Source: an uncultured Pelagibacteraceae bacterium
Lineage (GTDB): Bacteria > Pseudomonadota > Alphaproteobacteria > Pelagibacterales > Pelagibacteraceae
Assembly: GCA_902610315.1 (NCBI GenBank)
Contig: CACLVA010000007.1
Coordinates: forward strand, 1-64,000
Length of the DNA stretch: 64,000 nt
Direction of reading: 5' to 3'
This document shows, piece by piece, positions 48,922-59,824 of this stretch. The translations under genes were made by a program, and so were the position numbers. The notes under the pieces are model-generated. The model saw only the letters and a list, made by a program, of their open reading frames with translations, made no database searches and was not told the origin of the DNA. How positions within the stretch are numbered: the stretch's first letter is position 1; each line of letters opens with the position of its first letter.

Positions 48922-49398
48922 ATGAAATTAAACAAAATTTTTAAAAACATCCTTTTGGTTGTATTTGCAGGACTGATACTTTCTGCTTGTGCAACAAAAA
49001 AAGTAACAAACCAAATGCAAGGGGATGTTTACACTGGTAAAGATACAGTTGAATATCTAGCATCAGGAGTTCCAGACAGAGTTTTCTTTGCAACTAACGA
49101 GTCAGTCTTAACAACTGCTTCTAGAGAAACTTTAAGAAAACAAGCTGCTTGGTTAAGAAAAAATTCAAAAATCAATATTGTATTAGAAGGTCACGCTGAC
49201 GAAAGAGGAACTAGAGAATACAACCTTGCTTTAGGTGAAAGAAGAGCTAATGCTGCAAAAGATTATTTAATGACTTATGGTATATCTGGAAACAGAATAT
49301 CAGTTATAAGTTATGGTAAAGAGAGACCAGTAGACTCTGGATCAAATCCACTCGCATGGTCAAAAAATAGAAGATCTGTATCAGTTAAAGCAAATTAA
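48922..49398 (+). CDS. pal: Peptidoglycan-associated lipoprotein Pal
   Basis: This 158-residue outer-membrane lipoprotein has a signal peptide ending in the lipobox LILSAC and an OmpA-like domain (residues about 50-158). The peptidoglycan-binding segment is INIVLEGHADERGTREYNLALGERRANAAKDYL. Processed by Lgt (partial gene at the left edge), it anchors the outer membrane to the wall. A strong terminator follows the stop by 11 bp. Confidence 0.97.
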   Translation: MKLNKIFKNILLVVFAGLILSACATKKVTNQMQGDVYTGKDTVEYLASGVPDRVFFATNESVLTTASRETLRKQAAWLRKNSKINIVLEGHADERGTREYNLALGERRANAAKDYLMTYGISGNRISVISYGKERPVDSGSNPLAWSKNRRSVSVKAN

Positions 49399-49409
49399 TT
49401 AATTAAATT

Positions 49410-49446
49410 AAGACCCTAGTTTTAAAAAAACTAGGGTCTTTTTTTT
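49410..49446 (+). terminator. Rho-independent terminator after pal
   Basis: AAGACCCTAGTTTT and AAAACTAGGGTCTT form a perfect 14-bp stem around an AAA loop, followed by a run of six T. It separates tolQRAB-pal from cpoB and is the clearest intrinsic terminator in the window. Confidence 0.92.
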
Positions 49447-49473
49447 GCCATCATTATAAATATTAATCAAATT

Positions 49474-50433
49474 ATGAATTTTAACAAAATTTATAATAAT
49501 AAAGTAATTTATTATTTATTGATAGCGATAGCCATTTTTATTTCTCCATTAAGTGCAGATGAGGAAACTCTTGCCATCTTAGAAAAGTTAAGAAAGGATG
49601 TTAGTACTCTAGAGAAAGCTGTTTACTCTCAGTCTTCTGAGAAAACAATTAATACAAGTTCAGTATTAAGTAATAATGATGAAGATGTTCTCACAAGACA
49701 TTTATTAAAACTTTCAGAAATTGAACAACAATTTCAGCAACTAACGAATAAGTTTGAAGAAATTAATTTTAAAATTGACAAATTATCAAGTAGACTATCA
49801 AAAGTTCAGGCCGACAACCAATTAAGGTTTCAGGAGTTAGAAGTTGGCAATGTAAATAACACTCTTACTTTAAACTCTGAAAAAAGTTTGCCTGGTTCAT
49901 CTCAACCTCAAGATCTAGGATCAATTACTTATAAAGATGCTGAAACCAAAGATCTTGTACAAAAGACACAATCTATTGAGACAACTAGCAGTGTTGTCAC
50001 AGAAAATTTTGTTACTGAAGAAAAAATTTTACCTAAAGCAGATCCTAAAGAACAATATAATTTTGCAACTAGTCTTTTAAAACAAGGTGACTACACTACA
50101 GCAGAAAGAGCTTTAAGAGAATTTGTGATCGACAATCCAGAACACAGTTTAGCTGGCAATGCTCAATATTGGTACGCGGAAACATTTAGAATAAGACAAT
50201 TGTATACAGATGCTGCAACAGCATATTTAGAAGGTTATCAGAAATATCCAAAAAGTGAAAAAGCAGCTATAAATTTACTTAAGCTTGGAGTATCATTAGT
50301 TCAAATTGGAGAAAAAGATCAAGGTTGTTTAATGATCAAGGGAGTTAAAAAAGAATATCCAAAAGCTAAACAATCAGTTCTTCAAAAAGCTAAATACGAA
50401 GAGAAAAAGTTTGACTGTCAAAAACAAAGTTAA
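49474..50433 (+). CDS. cpoB: Tol-Pal associated periplasmic protein CpoB (YbgF)
   Basis: This 319-residue secreted protein has an N-terminal signal (VIYYLLIAIAIFISPLSA), a coiled coil (about 25-120, with LSEIEQQFQQLTNKFEEINFKIDKL), a variable linker, and TPR repeats (DPKEQYNFATSLLKQGDYTTAERALREF, then AQYWYAETFRIRQLYTDAATAYLEGY). CpoB coordinates wall synthesis with outer-membrane constriction. A terminator separates it from pal, so it has its own promoter or depends on readthrough. It overlaps tilS by 23 nt. Confidence 0.92.
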   Translation: MNFNKIYNNKVIYYLLIAIAIFISPLSADEETLAILEKLRKDVSTLEKAVYSQSSEKTINTSSVLSNNDEDVLTRHLLKLSEIEQQFQQLTNKFEEINFKIDKLSSRLSKVQADNQLRFQELEVGNVNNTLTLNSEKSLPGSSQPQDLGSITYKDAETKDLVQKTQSIETTSSVVTENFVTEEKILPKADPKEQYNFATSLLKQGDYTTAERALREFVIDNPEHSLAGNAQYWYAETFRIRQLYTDAATAYLEGYQKYPKSEKAAINLLKLGVSLVQIGEKDQGCLMIKGVKKEYPKAKQSVLQKAKYEEKKFDCQKQS

Positions 50434-51448
50434 TAATAAAATTATTAGTCACCTTAAAGATAAAGAAGTAAGAAAAATATATAAAAATTTTGAAAAATTC
50501 CTCAAAGACAGAGAAATTAATTCTTTCACAGTTTCTTTATCGGGCGGTCCTGATAGCCTTGCATTAGCATATTTTTCAAAATGTTTTCAATTAATAAATA
50601 ATAAAAAAGTTTACTATGTTCATATCGATCATAAAATTAGGAAAAATTCAACTAAGGAGGCAAAAGATTTAAAAAATCTTGTTAAGAAATTTAATATTAA
50701 TTGTGAAATATTTTCTTGGCAAAAAAAGAAAAAAATTAGATCCACGCAAGAAAATGCAAGGATAGCCAGGTATAGTTTGTTGGAAAAATTTTGTAAAAGA
50801 AAGAAAATTAATTCATTATTGCTAGCTCATCATAAAGATGATGTACATGAAAATTTTTTTATTAGAATGCTTAGGGGCTCAGGTATAAGAGGTTTAACTT
50901 CATTTTCTTCAAAATGTACTACTATAAATAAAAATTTGATAGGTTACAGACCCTTCCTAGATATTACAAAAAAAATATTATTAAAAGTTACAAATAATGT
51001 TTTTGGTTATTACATCAATGATCCTTCAAACTCTAATAATGAATTTTTGAGGATTAGGATTAGAAATTTATTAACCAATCTAAGAAGCGAAGGTTTTGAT
51101 GAAAAAAAATTTAATTTAACCTATTGTAATTTACATTCAGCTAATGAGACTTTGGAATATTATTCTGATCAAAATATTACTAATAATACGAACTATTTAA
51201 GTAAAAAATCAAAAGGCACAATAGTTATAAATTTTAATTTTTTTAAACAACCTAATGAAATTGTGCTGAGGTCACTTTCAAGCCTAATTTCAAAAATAAA
51301 CAAAAAATACTATTATCCAAGAGGCAAAACTGTGCTAAGAAAAATATTTGAAATAAGAGATAATTCTTTCAAAAAGACTACTTTAGGTGGCTGTATTATT
51401 GAGAGAGTTAATGACACAATGCTAATTTACCCTGAAAACATAAAATAA
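50411..51448 (+). CDS. tilS: tRNA(Ile)-lysidine synthase
   Basis: TilS changes C34 of tRNA-Ile(CAU) to lysidine so that it reads AUA. The 345 residues contain the PP-loop FTVSLSGGPDSLALAYF, the HIDHKIR segment, and LLAHHKDDVHENFFIRMLRGSGIRGLTSF. The C-terminal domains of E. coli TilS are reduced, as in many small alphaproteobacterial forms. The tilS-ftsH order is common. It ends 64 bp before ftsH. Confidence 0.93.
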   Translation: MTVKNKVNNKIISHLKDKEVRKIYKNFEKFLKDREINSFTVSLSGGPDSLALAYFSKCFQLINNKKVYYVHIDHKIRKNSTKEAKDLKNLVKKFNINCEIFSWQKKKKIRSTQENARIARYSLLEKFCKRKKINSLLLAHHKDDVHENFFIRMLRGSGIRGLTSFSSKCTTINKNLIGYRPFLDITKKILLKVTNNVFGYYINDPSNSNNEFLRIRIRNLLTNLRSEGFDEKKFNLTYCNLHSANETLEYYSDQNITNNTNYLSKKSKGTIVINFNFFKQPNEIVLRSLSSLISKINKKYYYPRGKTVLRKIFEIRDNSFKKTTLGGCIIERVNDTMLIYPENIK

Positions 51449-51512
51449 ACTAGATAATGTTACAATTTAGCACTTGTTAAATATAGAATAATTCTTACCT
51501 TAGTTACTTATT

Positions 51513-53408
51513 ATGAATTTTAAAAATCTAGCGATGTGGGCAATTATAGTCGTTTTGACTATCGGTCTCTATAATATGTTTAAAAACCCACAGAATATTA
51601 AATCAACAAGTAATGAGAAAATTATTTTTTCAGAATTTTTAAATGAAGTTGATAACGGAAGAGTTGTAGAGGTTCAGATACAAGGAAACAATATAAAAGG
51701 TGTAATGGCAAATGGTAAAACTTTCACTACTTACTCTGCAAACTATCCGAATTTAGTGGAAAAGTTATCTGAAAGCGGAGTAAGCATTTCAGCTGTTCCA
51801 ACAGATGAAAAAATGCCATCACTTCTTGGAGTACTTTTATCCTGGTTTCCAATGTTGCTACTAATCGCAGTTTGGATTTTCTTTATGAGACAAATGCAAG
51901 GTGGCAAAGGTGGAGCAATGGGTTTTGGAAGATCCAAAGCAAAGATGATGAATGAAGTCAAAGGAAAAGTGACTTTTAATGATGTTGCGGGTGTTGAGGA
52001 GGCGAAGGAAGAAGTTGAAGAAGTCGTTGAATTTTTAAGGGATCCAAAAAAGTTTAGTAGACTAGGAGGTAAAATACCTAGAGGATGTCTTTTAGTAGGA
52101 CCCCCAGGAACTGGTAAAACTCTATTAGCGAGAGCAATAGCAGGAGAAGCAGGAGTTCCATTCTTTACAATATCTGGGTCTGATTTTGTTGAAATGTTCG
52201 TTGGAGTTGGAGCATCAAGAGTAAGAGATATGTTTGAACAAGGTAAAAAACATTCTCCATGTATTATTTTTATTGATGAGATCGATGCTGTGGGAAGAAG
52301 CAGAGGAGCTGGTTTAGGTGGTGGTAATGATGAAAGAGAGCAGACACTTAACCAATTGCTAGTTGAGATGGATGGATTTGACACAAATGAGGGAGTGATT
52401 ATTATTGCGGCTACTAACAGACCAGATGTGTTGGACCCAGCTTTATTAAGACCAGGAAGATTTGATAGACAGGTTGTCGTTTCAAATCCAGATATAATTG
52501 GAAGAGAAAAGATACTAAAAGTACACGCAAAAAAAATATCTATGTCACCTGATGTGAATTTGAGAACCGTTGCAAGAGGAACTCCAGGTTTTTCTGGAGC
52601 TGATCTAGCAAACCTTGTAAATGAAGCAGCTTTATTAGCGGCAAGAAAAAACAAAAGAATTGTAACATCACAAGAATTTGAAGAGGCAAAGGATAAAGTC
52701 ATGATGGGTGCTGAGAGAAGATCAATGGTAATGACAGAAGAGGAGAAAAAATTAACTGCATACCATGAAGCGGGACATGCAATCGTTACTCTTAACGAAA
52801 AGGCAGCATACCCTATTCATAAGGCAACAATAATACCAAGAGGAAGAGCTTTAGGAATGGTAATGCAACTACCAGAAAGGGATGAAGTATCTCAAACAAG
52901 AGAGCAACTACATGCCCAAATGGCAATTGCTATGGGAGGAAGAGTAGCTGAAGAAATTATTTTTGGAGACGATAAGGTAACAACTGGAGCTTCTAGCGAT
53001 ATTGAACAAGCTACAAAAAGAGCTAGAGCTATGGTGATGAGAGCTGGATTAAGTAAAGAATTAGGTCCTATACTTTACGGTGAAAATGAGGAAGAGGTTT
53101 TCCTTGGCAGATCAGTTGCTAGACAACAAAATATGTCTGAAGAAACAGCGAGAAAAGTGGATGCTGAGATCAAAAGATTTGTAGACATGGGATATGAAAG
53201 AGCTAAAAAAATTCTTAAGGAAAAGATTGAGGATTTACATAAATTAGCGAAAGCACTTCTAGTGTATGAAACTTTAACAGGTTCTGAAATAGAGGACTTA
53301 ATAAACAAAAATGTCTATCCGCCTAATAAAGAAGACTTAAAAGTTGAGGAAGATAATTCGGGTTCAGCATTAGGATCTATTGGTTTAAAACCTAAAATAG
53401 TTCATTAA
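51513..53408 (+). CDS. ftsH: ATP-dependent zinc metalloprotease FtsH
   Basis: FtsH is the essential membrane AAA+ protease that removes misassembled membrane proteins and regulatory proteins such as sigma-32 and LpxC in model bacteria. The 631 residues have two N-terminal helices flanking a periplasmic domain, Walker [14 protein letters not shown], Walker [16 protein letters not shown], the [22 protein letters not shown], and the zinc site HEAGH. RpoH (57.9 kb) is a probable substrate. A long antisense frame inside this gene is a shadow. Confidence 0.98.
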   Translation: MNFKNLAMWAIIVVLTIGLYNMFKNPQNIKSTSNEKIIFSEFLNEVDNGRVVEVQIQGNNIKGVMANGKTFTTYSANYPNLVEKLSESGVSISAVPTDEKMPSLLGVLLSWFPMLLLIAVWIFFMRQMQGGKGGAMGFGRSKAKMMNEVKGKVTFNDVAGVEEAKEEVEEVVEFLRDPKKFSRLGGKIPRGCLLVGPPGTGKTLLARAIAGEAGVPFFTISGSDFVEMFVGVGASRVRDMFEQGKKHSPCIIFIDEIDAVGRSRGAGLGGGNDEREQTLNQLLVEMDGFDTNEGVIIIAATNRPDVLDPALLRPGRFDRQVVVSNPDIIGREKILKVHAKKISMSPDVNLRTVARGTPGFSGADLANLVNEAALLAARKNKRIVTSQEFEEAKDKVMMGAERRSMVMTEEEKKLTAYHEAGHAIVTLNEKAAYPIHKATIIPRGRALGMVMQLPERDEVSQTREQLHAQMAIAMGGRVAEEIIFGDDKVTTGASSDIEQATKRARAMVMRAGLSKELGPILYGENEEEVFLGRSVARQQNMSEETARKVDAEIKRFVDMGYERAKKILKEKIEDLHKLAKALLVYETLTGSEIEDLINKNVYPPNKEDLKVEEDNSGSALGSIGLKPKIVH

Positions 53409-53413
53409 AATTA

Positions 53414-54460
53414 ATGTCAAAATATTACACAAGAGCGTGTAATTTTTATTACGGCAAATCATCATTAGAAATGCTTGAGAAAAAAAAAGCACTCCCATTG
53501 CATGGTAATAAAGAATTATCTTTTGATACAGTTGAAATTTTATCCAGAAAAAAAAAAAGAAAGATAAACATTAATATTATCAACTCGTTAAATTTTGATC
53601 TAAAAAAAAAAATAAAAAAAGACTTAAAGAAAATCACCAAAAAAAAATCATTTTGTAAGATTAGCTTAAAAGAACCATTATTGATCGGAATATTAAATCT
53701 CACACCTGATAGTTTTTCAGATGGAGGACAATATAATCAAATTGGCTCAGCATTAAAAAGAGTGAAATCACTATTAAAAGCTGGTTGTAAAATTGTTGAT
53801 GTAGGAGGAGAATCAACCCGACCGGGATCCAAAGATATAGATGAAAATATTGAATGGAAAAGAATAAAGAATTTACTTAAAAGAATTAGAAATTATAAAT
53901 TATTGTTATCTTTAGATACTAGAAAAACTTTTGTGATGCATAAAGCTTTAAGATACAAACTTAACATTATTAACGATGTTTCAGGCTTTACATACGATTC
54001 TAAAACTATAGATTTCCTAAAAAAAACAAAACTTCCTTTGATCATTAATCATTCAAAAGGAGAACCAAGGACGATGCAAAGAAAACCTTCTTATAAGAAT
54101 GTTCTTCTCGAGATATATGATTTTTTTGAAAAAAAAATTGATCTTTTAAGAAAAGCTGGAATAAAGCATAACAATATTGTTTTAGATCCAGGAATAGGTT
54201 TTGGTAAAAACTTGAAACATAATATTACCATAATGAAAAACATTTCTATCTTCCACTCTTTAGGTTTTCCGATAATGTTAGGCTCTTCTAGAAAAAGATT
54301 TATAAAATATATTTCTGGTAAGAATGATAGCAATATTAGACTTGGAGGCACATTAGCATCATGCATTCATGCTATGATGAGTGGAGTTCAAATAATGAGA
54401 GTTCATGACTTTAATGAAATTTCTCAAGGATTAAAAGTGTTTAAATCTATTAACAAATAA
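53414..54460 (+). CDS. folP: Dihydropteroate synthase with an N-terminal extension
   Basis: FolP condenses hydroxymethyldihydropterin diphosphate with p-aminobenzoate. The TIM-barrel core begins at residue 88 (PLLIGILNLTPDSFSDGGQ) and contains DVGGESTRPGS, INDVSGF, IINHSKGEPRTMQ and VLDPGIGFGKNL. The preceding 87 residues start YYTRACNFYYG and become very Lys-rich; comparable extensions occur in other alphaproteobacterial FolP, and their role is unclear. An A11 run lies at 53548-53558. It follows ftsH by 5 bp and precedes glmM by 1 bp. Confidence 0.93.
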   Translation: MSKYYTRACNFYYGKSSLEMLEKKKALPLHGNKELSFDTVEILSRKKKRKININIINSLNFDLKKKIKKDLKKITKKKSFCKISLKEPLLIGILNLTPDSFSDGGQYNQIGSALKRVKSLLKAGCKIVDVGGESTRPGSKDIDENIEWKRIKNLLKRIRNYKLLLSLDTRKTFVMHKALRYKLNIINDVSGFTYDSKTIDFLKKTKLPLIINHSKGEPRTMQRKPSYKNVLLEIYDFFEKKIDLLRKAGIKHNNIVLDPGIGFGKNLKHNITIMKNISIFHSLGFPIMLGSSRKRFIKYISGKNDSNIRLGGTLASCIHAMMSGVQIMRVHDFNEISQGLKVFKSINK

Positions 54461-54461
54461 G

Positions 54462-55793
54462 ATGTCAAAAAAATATTTTGGTACTGACGGAATTCGAGGA
54501 AAAGTTAATCAAGGAAATATCAATGGCGAAATGTTTTTCAAATTTGGTTTAGCAGCTGGAACTTATTTTAAGAATCTAAGAAAATCTAAACAAGTGGCAA
54601 TTATTGCGAAAGATACGAGATTATCAGGTTATACATTAGAGCCCGCACTTGTCTCAGGTCTTGCATCAGCTGGAATGCATGTATTTTTATTGGGACCTTT
54701 ACCAACAAATGGTCTAGCAATGTTAACAAAAAAAATGAAAGCAAATATGGGAATTATGATAACCGCGTCTCACAACCCCTATTACGACAATGGTTTAAAA
54801 CTTTTTGGTCCAGATGGATTAAAATTATCAGATAAAATTGAAATGAGAATCGAAAAACTTATAGACTCTAAAATAATAAAAAATTTATCTAATCCTAAAA
54901 AATTGGGTAGAGTTAAAAGGTTAGAAAATGCGAACGACAACTATATTAAAATTTTAAAAAAAAATTTCCCTAAGAATTTTAATCTTAAAAAAATGAGGAT
55001 TGCAATAGATTGTGCAAATGGTGCTGGATATAAATCAGCCCCAAATCTTTTAAAATCACTGGGTGCAAAAATTTATGAGACCGGAACTTCACCTAATGGA
55101 TTTAATATAAACTCAAAATGTGGATCAACTTTTCCACAAAAAATACAATCATTCGTAAGAAAAAATAAAGCACACATTGGTATAGCTTTAGATGGTGATG
55201 CAGACAGGGTAATACTAGCAGATGAAAGAGGCAAAATAATAGATGGAGACCAAATTATTGGAATGTTAGCCGCAAGATGGAAGAGAAAAAAAATATTAAA
55301 AGGTGGTGTAGTCGGAACCTTAATGTCAAATTATGGACTACAAAAATATTTCAAAAATGAAAAAATAAAATTCTTAAGGGCAAAAGTTGGTGACAGATAT
55401 GTAAAAGAAAAAATGCAGAAAAATAAATTTAATTTGGGAGGTGAGCAATCAGGACACATTATTTTGGGAAAGTTTGCAACCACAGGAGATGGCTTATTGG
55501 TTGCTTTAGAAGTATTGTTTGCAATGAGAAAAGGCAAAAAAGCTAGTGAAATTTTTAACGTATTTAAACCAACTAAACAATTATTGGAAAATGTTACTGT
55601 TAAAGATAAATCAATCATAGATACTCCTAAGTGTAAAAATGCTATCAAAAAAGCCTCTAAAGTAATTAAAAAACAAGGAAGAATTTTGGTAAGAAAATCT
55701 GGTACAGAACCTAAAATTAGAATAATGGTTGAAACAGATAATAAAAAATTATTATTAAATTGTATAAATATTGTTAAAAGATCTTTGAATTAA
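54462..55793 (+). CDS. glmM: Phosphoglucosamine mutase
   Basis: GlmM converts glucosamine-6-phosphate to glucosamine-1-phosphate for UDP-GlcNAc, and so for peptidoglycan and lipopolysaccharide. The 443 residues show YFGTDGIRGKVN, the phosphoserine loop MITASHNPYYDNGLK, the metal-binding ALDGDADRVILAD, and the C-terminal RKSGTEPKIRIMVE. The ftsH-folP-glmM order is conserved in proteobacteria. Confidence 0.97.
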   Translation: MSKKYFGTDGIRGKVNQGNINGEMFFKFGLAAGTYFKNLRKSKQVAIIAKDTRLSGYTLEPALVSGLASAGMHVFLLGPLPTNGLAMLTKKMKANMGIMITASHNPYYDNGLKLFGPDGLKLSDKIEMRIEKLIDSKIIKNLSNPKKLGRVKRLENANDNYIKILKKNFPKNFNLKKMRIAIDCANGAGYKSAPNLLKSLGAKIYETGTSPNGFNINSKCGSTFPQKIQSFVRKNKAHIGIALDGDADRVILADERGKIIDGDQIIGMLAARWKRKKILKGGVVGTLMSNYGLQKYFKNEKIKFLRAKVGDRYVKEKMQKNKFNLGGEQSGHIILGKFATTGDGLLVALEVLFAMRKGKKASEIFNVFKPTKQLLENVTVKDKSIIDTPKCKNAIKKASKVIKKQGRILVRKSGTEPKIRIMVETDNKKLLLNCINIVKRSLN

Positions 55794-55794
55794 T

Positions 55795-56604
55795 TTGAAA
55801 ATAAAATCTAAAGTATTAGTAATTGCAGGATCAGACTCGTCTGGTGGAGCAGGTATTCAAGCAGACATTAAAACTATTACAGCCCTCGGTTCTTATGCAA
55901 TGACTGCAATTACAGCGGTCACATCTCAAAATACTGTTGGAATAAATTCTATAATTCCAATCCCAATAAACGTTATTTCAAAGCAAATTGAATTTACCTC
56001 GAAAGACATAAAACCAGATGCGATTAAAATAGGGATGTTGCATTCTGAAAGTGTGATTAAAACAGTTCTAAAATCATTAAATAAATTAAATATTAAAAAA
56101 ATTATACTTGATCCAGTTATGGTAGCAAAAGGAGGTCAAAGATTAGTTAATAAAAAATCAATCAAATTATTGAAAAATAATTTATTAAAAAAAGTTACAT
56201 TAGTTACTCCCAATGTTCCTGAGGCAGAAGTTCTTTCAGGTATTTCTATAAAAACAGTTGAAGACATGGTTTATGCTGCAAAAAAAATAAATATTTTAGG
56301 TGTAAAAAATGTTTTAATAAAAGGTGGTCATCTCAGTACAAAGAAAATTCACGACGTACTTTTAAGTAATAATAAAGTAGAGATATTCATTAGCAAAAAA
56401 ATAATAACTAAAAATACTCATGGAACTGGCTGTACTCTTTCAAGTGCAATTGCTACATTTTATTCATGTGGAAAAACTCTAAAGAAATCTTGTGAGCTGG
56501 GAATAAATTATGTTAACCGTGCTATAATGTTAGGACCAAATTATGGTAAAGGCCATGGACCAATTAATCATATAAATAATATAGAAATAAAAAAAATTAT
56601 ATGA
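55795..56604 (+). CDS. thiD: Hydroxymethylpyrimidine (phosphate) kinase
   Basis: ThiD phosphorylates HMP and HMP-phosphate for thiamine synthesis. The 269-residue ribokinase-fold protein has [62 protein letters not shown] and the catalytic [17 protein letters not shown]. The start is a TTG at 55795, 1 nt after glmM. Its presence fits uptake of the pyrimidine moiety, a known trait of SAR11, but thiC cannot be judged from this window. Confidence 0.94.
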   Translation: MKIKSKVLVIAGSDSSGGAGIQADIKTITALGSYAMTAITAVTSQNTVGINSIIPIPINVISKQIEFTSKDIKPDAIKIGMLHSESVIKTVLKSLNKLNIKKIILDPVMVAKGGQRLVNKKSIKLLKNNLLKKVTLVTPNVPEAEVLSGISIKTVEDMVYAAKKINILGVKNVLIKGGHLSTKKIHDVLLSNNKVEIFISKKIITKNTHGTGCTLSSAIATFYSCGKTLKKSCELGINYVNRAIMLGPNYGKGHGPINHINNIEIKKII

Positions 56605-57893
56605 AAAATGTTGCAGTAGTCGGATCTCAATGGGGTGATGAAGGAAAAGGAAAAATCGTAGATTGGTTGTCTAGTCAAGCTGATATTGTAGTGAGATTTC
56701 AAGGAGGCCATAACGCTGGGCATACACTAGTGATAGATGGTATTACATACAAGTTAAGACTTTTACCATCGGGAATAGTAAGAAAAGACAAAATTTCAAT
56801 AATTGGAAATGGCGTGGTGGTTGATCCTTGGGCTTTGTTAGATGAAATTGATGAGATTAAATCTAAAGGTGTTAAAGTTAGTCCAGAAAATTTAATAATA
56901 TCTGAGTCTGCAAATTTAATATTGCCATTTCATAAAGAAATGGATGAAATTAGAGAGGACGCTGCAGGAAATGCTAAAATTGGAACTACCAGAAGAGGTA
57001 TTGGACCAGCATATGAAGACAAAGTTGGCAGAAGATCTATAAGAGTAATGGACTTAGTATCTGAGGAAAATTTAGACCATAGGCTTGAAACTGTATTATT
57101 ACATCATAACGCTATAAGAAAAGGACTGGGTAAAAAGATCTACAAAAAAGATAAGTTAAAAAAGGATTTATTAAAAATTGCTCCAGAAATTTTAAAATAT
57201 TCAAAACCAGTATGGAAAAAAATAGATGAATTTAAATTTCAAAACAAAAAAATTTTATTTGAAGGTGCACAAGGCGTTCTTTTGGATGTTGATCACGGTA
57301 CCTATCCGTTTGTAACTTCTTCCAATACTGTAGCATCTTCAGCAGCCACTGGTTCAGGTTGTGGGCCAAATTCCATAAATTATGTTTTAGGCATAACAAA
57401 AGCTTACACAACTCGCGTTGGTGAAGGACCTTTTCCCACAGAGTTAAAAGATAAAATTGGTGAACAACTTGGTACCAAAGGTAAGGAGTTTGGAACGGTA
57501 ACTAACAGAAAAAGACGTTGTGGTTGGTTTGACGGAGTTTTAGTTAGACAAACAATTAAAATTTCAGGAATTAATGGAATAGCCCTAACTAAGCTCGATG
57601 TTTTAGATGATTTAGATCATGTAAAAATGTGTGTTGCATATGAATTAGATGGAAATAAGATTGATTATTTACCAGCAGCAGTTGACGATCAATTAAAAGT
57701 AAAGCCGATTTATAAATCTTTTGAAGGCTGGAAAACTTCTACAAAAGGAATAAAAAATTTTAAAGATTTGCCTGAAAATGCAAAAAAATATATTCGTGAA
57801 TTAGAGCAATTTATAGAAACTAAAGTATCAAGTATCTCAACTAGCCCCGAAAGAAATGATACTATCTTAATTGTAGATCCTTTTAAAGATTAA
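56601..57893 (+). CDS. purA: Adenylosuccinate synthetase
   Basis: PurA makes adenylosuccinate from IMP, aspartate and GTP, the first step toward AMP. The 430 residues include the GTP-binding [46 protein letters not shown], the [16 protein letters not shown] region and [16 protein letters not shown]. It overlaps thiD by 4 nt and its stop overlaps the rpoH stop convergently by 4 nt. Confidence 0.98.
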   Translation: MKNVAVVGSQWGDEGKGKIVDWLSSQADIVVRFQGGHNAGHTLVIDGITYKLRLLPSGIVRKDKISIIGNGVVVDPWALLDEIDEIKSKGVKVSPENLIISESANLILPFHKEMDEIREDAAGNAKIGTTRRGIGPAYEDKVGRRSIRVMDLVSEENLDHRLETVLLHHNAIRKGLGKKIYKKDKLKKDLLKIAPEILKYSKPVWKKIDEFKFQNKKILFEGAQGVLLDVDHGTYPFVTSSNTVASSAATGSGCGPNSINYVLGITKAYTTRVGEGPFPTELKDKIGEQLGTKGKEFGTVTNRKRRCGWFDGVLVRQTIKISGINGIALTKLDVLDDLDHVKMCVAYELDGNKIDYLPAAVDDQLKVKPIYKSFEGWKTSTKGIKNFKDLPENAKKYIRELEQFIETKVSSISTSPERNDTILIVDPFKD

Positions 57894-58780
57894 TTAGCAG
57901 GTAATAAATTTTTAGAGTTAGCTGAGTTAAGCATATGTTTTTGAAGTTTTTCAAATGCTTTATTCTCAATTTGTCTTATTCTTTCTCTACTGATTTTAAA
58001 TTTTTTACTCAAGTCCTCTAAAGTTTTTGGACTATCAGTCAAACGTCTTGAATACAAAATTTCTTTCTCTCTTTCGTTAAGAATTTTTATTGAATCTTTT
58101 AATAGATCTTTTCTTTGCTCCATTTCTTCTTGATGAGCAATTTTTAGATCATGGTCCATTGTTTTATCGACTACCCAATCTTGCCATTCATCCCCATCTT
58201 CACCAATTGGTGCATTCAATGATTGTTCTTTACCCGACAATCTTCTATTCATTGAAACAACTTCATCTTCACTTACATCTAAAGTTGATGCAATTTTTTT
58301 AACGTCTTCATCTTTTAAATCTCCTTCATTTTTAGGAGCAATTTGATTTTTTAATTTTTTTAAATTGAAAAATAATTTTTTTTGAGCTGTGGTAGTACCT
58401 ATTTTAACTAAGCTCCAAGATCTCAAAATATATTCTTGTATAGCAGCCTTTATCCACCACATAGCATATGTTGCAAGTCTAAAACCTTTTTCAGGTTCAA
58501 ATTTTTTAACAGCTTGCATTAGACCCACGTTGCCTTCTGATATTATTTCATTTAAGGGTAAACCATAACCCTTATAGCCCATTGCAATTTTAGCAACTAA
58601 TCTCAAGTGACTTGTAACTAATTTTTCTGCAGATTTGACATTACCCGTATTTTTCCAATTTTTTGCTAACATGTACTCTTCTTCTGCATCAAGCATAGGA
58701 AACTTTTTGATTTGCTCTAAATATAGCGATAAACCACCTTCATTGGTTAAAGCCGGATATTTGAATGTTGAACTATTCAT
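57890..58780 (-). CDS. rpoH: Heat-shock sigma factor (sigma-32)
   Basis: This 296-residue alternative sigma factor has region 2 ([64 protein letters not shown]), the RpoH box [12 protein letters not shown] specific to sigma-32, and region 4 ending in [16 protein letters not shown]. Region 1.1 is absent. It directs heat-shock and protein-quality genes. rluD lies 49 bp upstream on the same strand, a pairing known from other alphaproteobacteria. Confidence 0.96.
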   Translation of the reverse strand: MNSSTFKYPALTNEGGLSLYLEQIKKFPMLDAEEEYMLAKNWKNTGNVKSAEKLVTSHLRLVAKIAMGYKGYGLPLNEIISEGNVGLMQAVKKFEPEKGFRLATYAMWWIKAAIQEYILRSWSLVKIGTTTAQKKLFFNLKKLKNQIAPKNEGDLKDEDVKKIASTLDVSEDEVVSMNRRLSGKEQSLNAPIGEDGDEWQDWVVDKTMDHDLKIAHQEEMEQRKDLLKDSIKILNEREKEILYSRRLTDSPKTLEDLSKKFKISRERIRQIENKAFEKLQKHMLNSANSKNLLPAN

Positions 58781-58829
58781 TTGTAAGACTTATTTAATTA
58801 ATTTTTTTAAATTTACAATGTATAAAATT

Positions 58830-59801
58830 TTAAGCATTTCTTAGGCTTTTTAGAATATTTTCAAGATCATTGGGTAATTTAGATTTAAAATTCATTCTTT
58901 TATTTTTAGTCGGATGAGTGAATCCTAAGCTGACGGCATGTAAAAATTGCCTGTCTAAATTCATGATTTTTTTTTCCAAGTCTTTATTTATATTTTTTAT
59001 TTTTTTAAATTTCTTTTTATATTTTTGATCACCAACTATGTTGTTACCTTTATAACTCATATGAACTCTTATTTGATGGGTTCTTCCAGTTTCTAATTTA
59101 CATTCAATTAAACTAAAAGTGGGAACTGTTTCTTTTTCGAATATTTCAAGCGTTTTATAATTTGTAATTGAATTTTTTCCTTTTGATGAACTAACGGACA
59201 TTAATTGTCTATTTTTGGAGCTTCTTGTTATCAAAGTTTCTATTTTACCAATACTGGGTCTAAGTTTTCCCCAAACTAAAGTTTGATATTTTCTTTCTAT
59301 TGAATGTTCGCTAAATTGATTTGACAAGTTTTCATGTGTAAAATTATTTTTTGCAATTACCACTAATCCTGAAGTATGTTTGTCAATTCTATGAACGATA
59401 CCTGGTCTTAGCTCACCGTTAATATTTGATAATTTTTTTTTATAATTAATTAATGCATTAACAAGTGTTCTGTCTTTATTTCCTGCGCCTGGATGCATTG
59501 AAATGTCCGCTTTTTTATTTAACACAAGCAAATCATTGTCCTCATAAATTATCTCAATTTTATATTCAAATGGTTTAAGGTTTACTTCTTCAGGCTCAGG
59601 AATTATTAGGCTAATTTTGTCGTTTATTTTGATTTTTTTAGAGGGATCGTCATTAAGTTTATTGTTTATACTTAAATTTTTTTTTAGTATTAAATTCTTG
59701 ATTTTAGATCTACTTAAATCTTTTTCATATTTATTTATAAATTGATCTACCCTTAAAATATTATCCTGTGTCCCTACTAATAAATTAATGATTTTTTTCA
59801 T
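58830..59801 (-). CDS. rluD: 23S rRNA pseudouridine synthase, RluD family
   Basis: This 323-residue enzyme has an N-terminal S4 RNA-binding domain (LRVDQFINKYEKDLSRSKIKNLI) and a pseudouridine synthase domain with the catalytic Asp in GIVHRIDKHTSGLVVIAK and the later CKLETGRTHQIRVHMSY. RluD modifies helix 69 of 23S rRNA; RluC is an alternative, and the exact target cannot be fixed from the sequence. It lies between rpoH and tRNA-Arg. Confidence 0.93.
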   Translation of the reverse strand: MKKIINLLVGTQDNILRVDQFINKYEKDLSRSKIKNLILKKNLSINNKLNDDPSKKIKINDKISLIIPEPEEVNLKPFEYKIEIIYEDNDLLVLNKKADISMHPGAGNKDRTLVNALINYKKKLSNINGELRPGIVHRIDKHTSGLVVIAKNNFTHENLSNQFSEHSIERKYQTLVWGKLRPSIGKIETLITRSSKNRQLMSVSSSKGKNSITNYKTLEIFEKETVPTFSLIECKLETGRTHQIRVHMSYKGNNIVGDQKYKKKFKKIKNINKDLEKKIMNLDRQFLHAVSLGFTHPTKNKRMNFKSKLPNDLENILKSLRNA

Positions 59802-59824
59802 AAATTACTATATTAATACTTTAT

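Noticed and set aside
51743..52702. Antisense open frame of 319 codons inside ftsH
   Set aside because: It lies wholly opposite the highly conserved AAA and SRH regions of FtsH. Its translation is Ser/Pro-rich without any domain, as expected from the reverse complement of biased codons.
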